Shown here: in pieces, positions 58,773 through 64,000 of the stretch | Position numbering within the stretch: position 1 is the first letter of the stretch | How the letters are laid out: each line of letters starts with the position of its first letter | Assembly: GCF_001746415.1 (NCBI RefSeq) | Contig: NZ_MEHJ01000001.1 | Location: 8,066,501-8,130,500, forward strand | Length of the DNA: 64,000 nt | Direction: 5' to 3' | Origin: Streptomyces agglomeratus | Lineage (GTDB): Bacteria; Actinomycetota; Actinomycetes; Streptomycetales; Streptomycetaceae | Made by a program: the position numbers and the translations under genes | The notes under the pieces: model-generated | Seen by the model: the letters and a program-made list of their open reading frames with translations, nothing else | Told to the model about the DNA's origin: nothing | Databases searched by the model: none

Positions 58773-61544
58773 CTACCGCGGTGGTGGCGTCTCCCAAGGT
58801 GTGGCAAGCGAGCCGTCGGGTTCTAATCCGTATCGTTTGAATCGCCCCGCGTCTTGGAGTCGGCCACCTTTCTCTAGTAGCGAGGCGATTTTATCGGTGG
58901 CCAGGAGGTGATATTTTCTTTCTGCGGTGCGCCGGTACCAGGCGATGGCCTCTTCAGTGCGGCCCATCTCCCCCAAGATGTCGGCTATATAGGTCACCAC
59001 GGAGTGGTCGCCGGTTTCCGCAGCGTGCTGATACCAGGCAAGCGCTTTGGCGATGCTCCCCGCCTTCCAGAGCCTCGATGCCAGTATCTTGGCAGCGGCA
59101 GGGTCACCCGATTCGGCGCGGTCCCGGATCCAGACATCAGCTTCCTCGGCGCGGTCGGAATCTTCGAGGATTTCGACCGCCATATTGAGCGCCGCCAGCT
59201 CGTCCCAACTAGAGTCAGGGTCCAACCCCTTGAGCCTTTGGTGCCAGTCGTGCGCACCTTCGACGCTCTGAAAGTATGCAAGGGCGCGCGAGGACCAGAA
59301 TTCGGCGTCTTCGGCAGGGCCACCGTGAGCCAGCGCATACATGGCCAGCGGGTCCCCTCTCTCCGCGCGGTTCCGCAACCAGGCCAACAGCTCGTCGCTC
59401 GTGCCCGCCTCCAGCATCAGGACGAATGTGATCATGGTGAGGACATCGCCGCCTTCGGCACGTTTCCACAGCCAGATGGGTAGGTCACCCGTACGGCCTG
59501 CTTCCTGCAGCATGAAAACCGCCGCCATGGCCGCATGGCTGGAACTACGTCGGTCGGGAAGTCCACGTGTCGTCGCTGCGCGCTGGAACCAACTGAGGGC
59601 TTCGTCGATGCGACCCTCTTCCGCCAACATCTCGGCAGCCTCGCGCGCGGCCTGGTAGGCGCATATTGGTTGGCCGCCTTCAGCGGCGCGCTGGCACCAG
59701 GTGAGGGCTTCGTCAATGCGACCCTCCTCCTTCAGCACCGCGGCCGCGGCGAGGCAGGCTTCGTACGCCGTTTCGGGACGCCCGCTTGCAGCGGCGCGCT
59801 GGAACCAACCGAGGGCCTCGGAGTCGCGACCGGCTTTGATCAGCATTTCAACGGCCTTACGGGTTGCGGAAGGATTGCCTCTCTCAGCAGCGGCACGCAG
59901 CCAGGCGAGCGCCTCCTCCAAGCCCTGTTGATCCCGAAGTTGGTCGACGGTTGCGGACAGGACCCACTCGGAACCGTTTGCTGCAACGCTCTTACGCCAC
60001 GTGGTGTCATCGACCCCAGGAACTTCCGGATATCCCGCTTGCACCAGCCTGCTCCGCACCCAGTTCAACAACCAAGGATCGCTCGCCTGTGGCGTGTTGG
60101 AGTACAGCTCGCAGGCGCGTTGCAACCACGGCAGTGCTTCCTCTGGCCGGCCTGCCTCTACCAGGGTTTCCGCAACACGAAGGCGGGCCGTGGAGTCACC
60201 GGCGTCGGCGTCGGCGGCTGCGGTCCAGAGCTGAACGGCCAGCCTCATCAGACCCCTGTCGCTGGCCGAGCGGGCGAAAGCGGGGAGGTCGGTGCGGCTG
60301 GCGTGGTCGGTGAGGGCCGTCCACAGAGAAGCGGGGGCCGGGGTAATGCCACGGACAATGCGGCCGTGCTTCTCAAGGTAGTCGGCGAGCAGATAGTGGG
60401 GGTGCGCAAAGGTTGGATGAGCCTTGCCAGGGCGGATAGGCGTGAGCGCGCCGCGGATGCCGCGGAGAGGCGCGGCGACGTAGGCGAGGGCTCGTTCCAG
60501 CCAGTCGTCGCTCAGCAGGTTGCGTTGGTGGTCGGTGAGGTAGCCGTCGGCGGCGGCCTCGAGCAGAGTGAGGGGCAGGGCTGGGCCGTGCCCGAGGCAC
60601 CGTGCGTCCATGGCTGCTTCAATCAGTGCCTTCGCGCCTGGGGGGCTGGTCCGGTAGCGGTCGATCAAGGCTGGAGCACCGGCAAGGTATTGAGTGATGT
60701 GCCCTTGCTCTGCATGCTCAGCGGCGTAGGCCAAGCGCGGGTCATTGAACGCCGCTGTCTGCAGCGACCGTAGGTCGGCTTCACTGAATCGGTCAGGCAC
60801 GACGAGGGTTGTGCCTGTGGCGGTGAGCAGGGCACGGGCGTGGGGGTGGTGGTCCGTTTCGTTTTCCTGGGGCGAGGGCGTGAGGGCGGCCCAGTGTTCG
60901 GGCCAGGCCGTTCCGATCACCAGCACAGGAGTTCGCTCGGGGTCGTGCATGAGGGAGTGCAGCCCTGCGGCAACGTGCTCACCCAGTGTCTTGGTTGCTG
61001 TGAGCAGGTAGTGCTGGATCTCGTTGAGCCACACGACGGTGCCGGGGCGGACGTGGCCCAGGTCGCGCAGAACGGCTTCGGGCCGACTGGGGGCGAAAGG
61101 ATGCCATAGCCGCCACCCTGCGGGGAGCACCTGCACAGCTTCCCAACATGCACGAGTTTTGCCCGACGATGATTCTCCCACCAGCACGGTCAGTTGGCTC
61201 ACGCCCTCGGCTGCACGCTGCACGATCTCTTGTAGCTGGGCGTCGTGCGCGCGTGCGATGTATATGGGCAAGAGAGGTAATCCGCATCCGTCCCCCATGG
61301 GGTAGCCGAGCTCGATAGCTCGGTGTACCTCCAGGGAGAAGGGATCGGCGCACTGGCTGATTAGCCGCCCGGGAGCGGTTGATGCCGCAGTGCTGGCAGA
61401 GCGATCCTGCCCGCCGACAGCAGCGTTGTAGGTCACTTGGCCGACGTGACCAATAGAGAGACTGTGATTATCGGCCTGGGCAGTGAGGCTTCCAAGCGAG
61501 AGAACGGAGGGGTCTGCGGGGCTGGTGGCAGCCGGTCCGTTCAG
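58773..61544 (-). CDS. P-loop NTPase with TPR/Sel1-type repeats
   Basis: ~923 residues if begun at CTG 61,544, which overlaps the upstream stop as CTGA; an ATG in frame exists only at 61,739, inside the preceding gene. Conserved segment DPFSLEVHRAIELGYPMG before the NTPase, Walker A LVGESSSGKT at ~121-130, Walker B-like TVVWLNEIQ at ~169-177, then APVLVIGT-like strand (TPVLVIGTAWPEHW). From ~480 to the end many helical repeats of the type (AE)ALxWxQRAAExG(xP) (EEALAWLRAAAERGNPSATR, DEALTWCQRAAEGGQPICAY). STAND-like NTPases joined to repeats often sense invaders; no effector domain is visible in this protein. Carried as cargo in the outer element. Confidence 0.65.
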   Translation of the reverse strand: MNGPAATSPADPSVLSLGSLTAQADNHSLSIGHVGQVTYNAAVGGQDRSASTAASTAPGRLISQCADPFSLEVHRAIELGYPMGDGCGLPLLPIYIARAHDAQLQEIVQRAAEGVSQLTVLVGESSSGKTRACWEAVQVLPAGWRLWHPFAPSRPEAVLRDLGHVRPGTVVWLNEIQHYLLTATKTLGEHVAAGLHSLMHDPERTPVLVIGTAWPEHWAALTPSPQENETDHHPHARALLTATGTTLVVPDRFSEADLRSLQTAAFNDPRLAYAAEHAEQGHITQYLAGAPALIDRYRTSPPGAKALIEAAMDARCLGHGPALPLTLLEAAADGYLTDHQRNLLSDDWLERALAYVAAPLRGIRGALTPIRPGKAHPTFAHPHYLLADYLEKHGRIVRGITPAPASLWTALTDHASRTDLPAFARSASDRGLMRLAVQLWTAAADADAGDSTARLRVAETLVEAGRPEEALPWLQRACELYSNTPQASDPWLLNWVRSRLVQAGYPEVPGVDDTTWRKSVAANGSEWVLSATVDQLRDQQGLEEALAWLRAAAERGNPSATRKAVEMLIKAGRDSEALGWFQRAAASGRPETAYEACLAAAAVLKEEGRIDEALTWCQRAAEGGQPICAYQAAREAAEMLAEEGRIDEALSWFQRAATTRGLPDRRSSSHAAMAAVFMLQEAGRTGDLPIWLWKRAEGGDVLTMITFVLMLEAGTSDELLAWLRNRAERGDPLAMYALAHGGPAEDAEFWSSRALAYFQSVEGAHDWHQRLKGLDPDSSWDELAALNMAVEILEDSDRAEEADVWIRDRAESGDPAAAKILASRLWKAGSIAKALAWYQHAAETGDHSVVTYIADILGEMGRTEEAIAWYRRTAERKYHLLATDKIASLLEKGGRLQDAGRFKRYGLEPDGSLATPWETPPPR

Positions 61545-62017
61545 CCCTGGGACGGATCCGGCGCGGGCGGGGGGCCGATATGCGCACCTCCGTGGAGTAC
61601 TCCCGTGGCGACTGAGCCGCGGTCGGCTCGGATATCTACGTTCCCCCCCACGGCCAGACCGCCCGGTCCGGCCGATGTCCCGCCGGCGGGGGTGTACTCG
61701 GCCAGCAAGGCGCGCAGCCGGGCAGCGGCCTGCTCGCACATATCCTGGTCTAGGCCTTCCAGTAGCATCTCGAAGCGGGCCTGCCAGGCCGCCTCCTGGC
61801 GGTCGCGCACCCGCTGCAGTTCTTCCGAATCAGCTGCCGTCAGAACGGCCACGGTTTGGTCGAGCCGCTCCAATTCCTCGTGCTCGCGCTGAGCGTCCCC
61901 GCGGCCAAACCAACCGGCCACCCGCTGCCTGAAATCCCCCCACACATCAGTGCCCGCGGCTTGCACTACCGCGGTACCCCCCGCTGCGGCAAGCGCTGTC
62001 AATGCCTCTACTAGCAT
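61541..62017 (-). CDS. Small partner of the NTPase-TPR protein
   Basis: 158 residues. Helical N-terminus (MLVEALTALAAAGGTAVVQA) and Glu/Arg-rich middle (QREHEELERLDQTVAVL), then a glycine-rich end GLAVGGNVDIRADRGSVATG, VLHGGAHIGPPP. The end pattern (VGGNVDIRADxGSVA) recurs in Streptomyces proteins encoded just before NTPase-TPR genes; I see a similar echo at the start of the NTPase (SLTAQADNHSLSIGHVGQ). It overlaps that gene by 4 bases, so they act together. Could be the input or effector part; unproven. Confidence 0.6.
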   Translation of the reverse strand: MLVEALTALAAAGGTAVVQAAGTDVWGDFRQRVAGWFGRGDAQREHEELERLDQTVAVLTAADSEELQRVRDRQEAAWQARFEMLLEGLDQDMCEQAAARLRALLAEYTPAGGTSAGPGGLAVGGNVDIRADRGSVATGVLHGGAHIGPPPAPDPSQG

Positions 62018-62027
62018 CCTTGCCCCC

Positions 62028-62228
62028 CTATTTCGGTGCTACTGCCCGGAACCGTACCGCTGCACGTGATATGTGCGCAGTAACTTCCTCGCAATTGTCA
62101 GGGCGAATGGGAGCCACCGGGTGCCGAGCTTGCACGCAAGGCACCTGACGCCCCAAGAGCCTCAGCCGGTACGGCCAATTGGCGGTCTGGCGTTCCACGG
62201 CCGCCTGCATCTGCTGCTGAGGGGACAC
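62028..62228 (-). pseudogene. Hypothetical gene cut by IS3
   Basis: MSPQQQMQAAVERQTANWPY, RLRLLGRQVPCVQAR and a basic end; 66 residues. The frame stays open into the IS side, and the 3-bp duplication (cac) lies at its first codons, so its original start is probably beyond 63,551. Family not recognised. Confidence 0.35.
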
Positions 62229-62259
62229 TGAGGTTCCCCCGTTGTGCGGGAGGTGCTGA

Positions 62260-63177
62260 TCAGCTGGTCAGGGCGGGGTGACGGGGTTCCAGGTTCGCTT
62301 GTTCGGCCGTCGCCTGGTCGGTGTAGTGCTTCTCCTCGAACTCGATGGGGCTGAGGTAGCCGAGCCGTTGCTGGATGCGCCGGCTGTTATAGAAGCCGTC
62401 GATGTACTCGAAGAGGGCCAGGTTCGCCTCAGCCCTGGTCGCGAAGACGCGGCCGCGGACGCACTCGGTCTTGACCAGCATCCATAGATTCTCGGCCAGA
62501 GCGTTGTCGTACGAGTCCCCGACGGACCCCATGGACGCCTCAATTCCTGCCCGCAGCAGTCGAGTTGTCAGCTTGATCGATGTGTACTGACAGCCGTGAT
62601 CCGCATGATGAACCAGCTTGCCGGGCTCGACCTCGCGGCTGGCCAGGGCGTACTCCAGCGAGGACAGGACCAGGTCGGCGTCCGCACAGGCGGAGGTCTC
62701 CCAGGCCACCACCCGGCGGGAGAAGGCGTCCCGGATCGCGGAGAGCCACAGCGGCCCTTCGCCGGTGGGGATCATGGTGAGGTCGGTGACCCACAGCCGG
62801 TTCGGACCGGGCGCGGTGAAGTCTCTGTTCACCAGGTCCGGGGCGAGGGTGGCCTTCGGATCCCGGCGGGTGAAACCCTTACGACGGGGGCTGACGCCCG
62901 CGAGATCGGCCTCGCGCATCAATCGCTCGACCCGCTTGCGGCCCACGTGGACACCCTCGCGCCTCAGGACGGCATGCACGCGTGGGGAACCGTAGATGCC
63001 GCCGGAATCGGCGTGGATCCGCTGGATCTGCTCGGTCAGCTCCGCGTCACGGCGCCGCCGCTCGCACGGCTCCTGCTCTTGCCGGCGCCAGCGGTAGTAG
63101 GTGGACGAAGCGATGTGCAGTTCCCGCAGGACCGGCTCGACCCCCAGATGCGGGTGCTCGTCGAGGAGCGCCGTCAC
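62260..63177 (-). CDS. IS3-family transposase OrfB
   Basis: 305 residues. HTH_21-like region (SGGIYGSPRVHAVLRREGVH), then the rve integrase core with D in LWVTDLTMIP, D in LVHHADHGCQYTS and E in SYDNALAENLW. GTG start overlaps the orfA stop (GTGA); in IS3 the active OrfAB is made by -1 frameshifting. Intact, so the element may be active. Confidence 0.9.
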   Translation of the reverse strand: MTALLDEHPHLGVEPVLRELHIASSTYYRWRRQEQEPCERRRRDAELTEQIQRIHADSGGIYGSPRVHAVLRREGVHVGRKRVERLMREADLAGVSPRRKGFTRRDPKATLAPDLVNRDFTAPGPNRLWVTDLTMIPTGEGPLWLSAIRDAFSRRVVAWETSACADADLVLSSLEYALASREVEPGKLVHHADHGCQYTSIKLTTRLLRAGIEASMGSVGDSYDNALAENLWMLVKTECVRGRVFATRAEANLALFEYIDGFYNSRRIQQRLGYLSPIEFEEKHYTDQATAEQANLEPRHPALTS

Positions 63178-63482
63178 CTGGGCCGGGTCGGGTCGAGCTG
63201 CGCGGCGAAAAAAGCCGACGCCGTCCGCAGGACTTCATTCGCCCGCTTGAGCTGCGCGTTCTCCTTGCGCAGGGCCGCGAGCTCCTCACGTTCGGCGGTG
63301 GTCAGCCGGTCATCGCTCTCACCAGCGTCGGCCTCGGCCTGGCGGATCCAGCCGCGCAGGGCCTCGGGATGCACACCCAGCTCGACGGCCAGCCGCTTGA
63401 TCACCGGCCTCGGCTCGGTCGTGCGATACATCCGCACCGCACGCTCCCGCAACTCCAGCGGATATTTCCTCGGGGCAGCCAT
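63174..63482 (-). CDS. IS3-family OrfA
   Basis: 102 residues from ATG 63,482 (MAAPRKYPLELRERAVRMYR). HTH (VIKRLAVELGVHPEALRGWI) and leucine-zipper part (REELAALRKENAQLKRANEV) end with LRTASAFFAAQLDP, the standard OrfA plan. An earlier in-frame GTG/ATG lies in the inverted repeat and is not used. Confidence 0.9.
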   Translation of the reverse strand: MAAPRKYPLELRERAVRMYRTTEPRPVIKRLAVELGVHPEALRGWIRQAEADAGESDDRLTTAEREELAALRKENAQLKRANEVLRTASAFFAAQLDPTRPR

Positions 63483-63650
63483 GGTCAAAGGTCCTCTCAT
63501 GAGACCCATCTGACCAGCTGTCACCTCCCGCCGCATCTCGGGGGAACCTCACACCAGCGAGGAACCCGCCGCCGGACCAAGACAGTGCAGCGGTCAATGC
63601 GTGGGTTCCCGGCTACCAGCGTCCGAGAATCTGCGAACCCACGCGCTTCG

Positions 63651-64000
63651 GACGCCGACCGCTTCAAAGCCCTCAATGACACCTTCGGGCACCCCGCCGG
63701 CGACTCAGCCCTCGCCGCGATTGGCATCCGGCTCACCGAATGGGTGGGCAAGCGCGGCACGGTCGGCCGGCTCGGAGGCGACGAGTTCGCCGCCCTCACC
63801 CGCATCCACCCCCGCCACCAAACCCTGCGCCTGGAGCACCTCGCCCACCTGCTCGCCCAGCCGGTCACCTACGACGGCGAGCAGCTGCCCCTCGCGGTAT
63901 CGGCCGGTTCCGCGACGCCGGACACGGTCGGCTCCCGCGACCTGGCGGTGCTGATGCGCGCGGCCGACGCAGCGATGTACGAGGGCAAGCGAAAGGGCGT
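63651..64000 (+). pseudogene. GGDEF protein, C-terminal half (runs off window)
   Basis: The frame has no start: it begins at the insertion border with DADRFKALNDTFGHPAGDSA, then the active-site loop RLGGDEFAAL, and VGSRDLAVLMRAADAAMYEG, all diguanylate-cyclase landmarks. It is the other half of the gene at 47,374-47,582. GGDEF proteins make cyclic di-GMP, which controls Streptomyces development; the split form is inactive. Confidence 0.8.

Larger units (their letters stand above)
62229..63551 (-). mobile_element. IS3-family insertion sequence, 1,323 bp
   Basis: Terminal inverted repeats: tgaggttcccccg at 62,229 and its mirror at 63,551, with a further matching block agctggtcag. Target duplication cac at 62,226-62,228 and 63,552-63,554, the 3-bp size usual for IS3. 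Carries orfA and orfB. Confidence 0.85.
47583..63650. mobile_element. Outer 16-kb integrative element inside the GGDEF gene
   Basis: Defined by the two GGDEF halves. Its first gene, 150 bases inside, is a tyrosine recombinase (split), followed on the far side of the inner element by an XRE regulator, a zinc-ribbon gene and a TnpB-like recombinase, as in Tn554-like elements that use several tyrosine recombinases and leave no duplication. Cargo: NTPase-TPR protein with partner. The right end has a stem-loop gcgtgggttc / gaacccacgc (63,600-63,642). Exact core bases are uncertain by a few positions. Confidence 0.65.

Overview
The window is very GC-rich, uses GTG and ATG starts, and is full of actinobacterial families (DUF6233, Ku, helicase-associated domains, RsbW-like ATPases with MerR partners, TniB/ArsR/CDF genes, ISKra4 and IS1380). 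It fits Streptomyces or a close relative. It looks like the accessory arm of a linear chromosome or a large linear plasmid: there are no core housekeeping operons, no rRNA and no convincing tRNA, but there are layers of mobile elements, dispersed repeats and gene fragments. At least eighteen genes carry single frameshifts, while many long genes (689-923 codons) are intact, so real decay is more likely than poor sequence, although some C/G-run indels could be errors.

Left part (1-10.5 kb): a 5'-cut ATPase/PD-(D/E)XK nuclease-like gene, a duplicated helicase-associated remnant, two overlapping hypothetical genes, then a graveyard: a DNA ligase broken by a 91-bp MITE-like insertion, a Rep-like tail, a LexA-like fragment, a frameshifted ku, plus intact DUF6233. 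At 10,512-18,741 lies a Tn5053/Tn7-type (TniA/TniB) transposon with 5-bp GGCCC target duplications and ~23-bp terminal repeats. It carries a pentapeptide-repeat membrane protein, two GNATs, a serine resolvase, a CDF exporter with a truncated ArsR, and the TniB module.

Middle part (19-47 kb): a PRC-barrel pair; two paralogous loci each made of an RsbW-like ATPase, a long leader with a conserved hairpin, and a 32-bp palindrome; an IS1380 element; an 845-aa protease whose zinc site matches the CLCA family; an HTH/coiled-coil/membrane protein; small secreted proteins; a toxin-antitoxin pair; a region made almost only of 3' gene ends (subtilase, resolvase, recombinase, MurJ, monooxygenase); a dynamin-like GTPase; an ISKra4 element; and CorA.

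Right part (47.4-64 kb): a GGDEF gene is split into two halves by a ~16-kb insertion. Its first gene is a tyrosine recombinase, itself split at its conserved LLRH motif by a second 6.8-kb element that carries three tyrosine-recombinase-like genes plus a DUF6262/TnpC-like gene (all overlapping) and a methyltransferase. The outer element also holds an XRE regulator, a zinc-ribbon protein, a frameshifted TnpB-like recombinase, a P-loop NTPase-TPR protein with a small partner, and an IS3 element with 3-bp duplications. This nested recombinase arrangement is the most striking system in the window.
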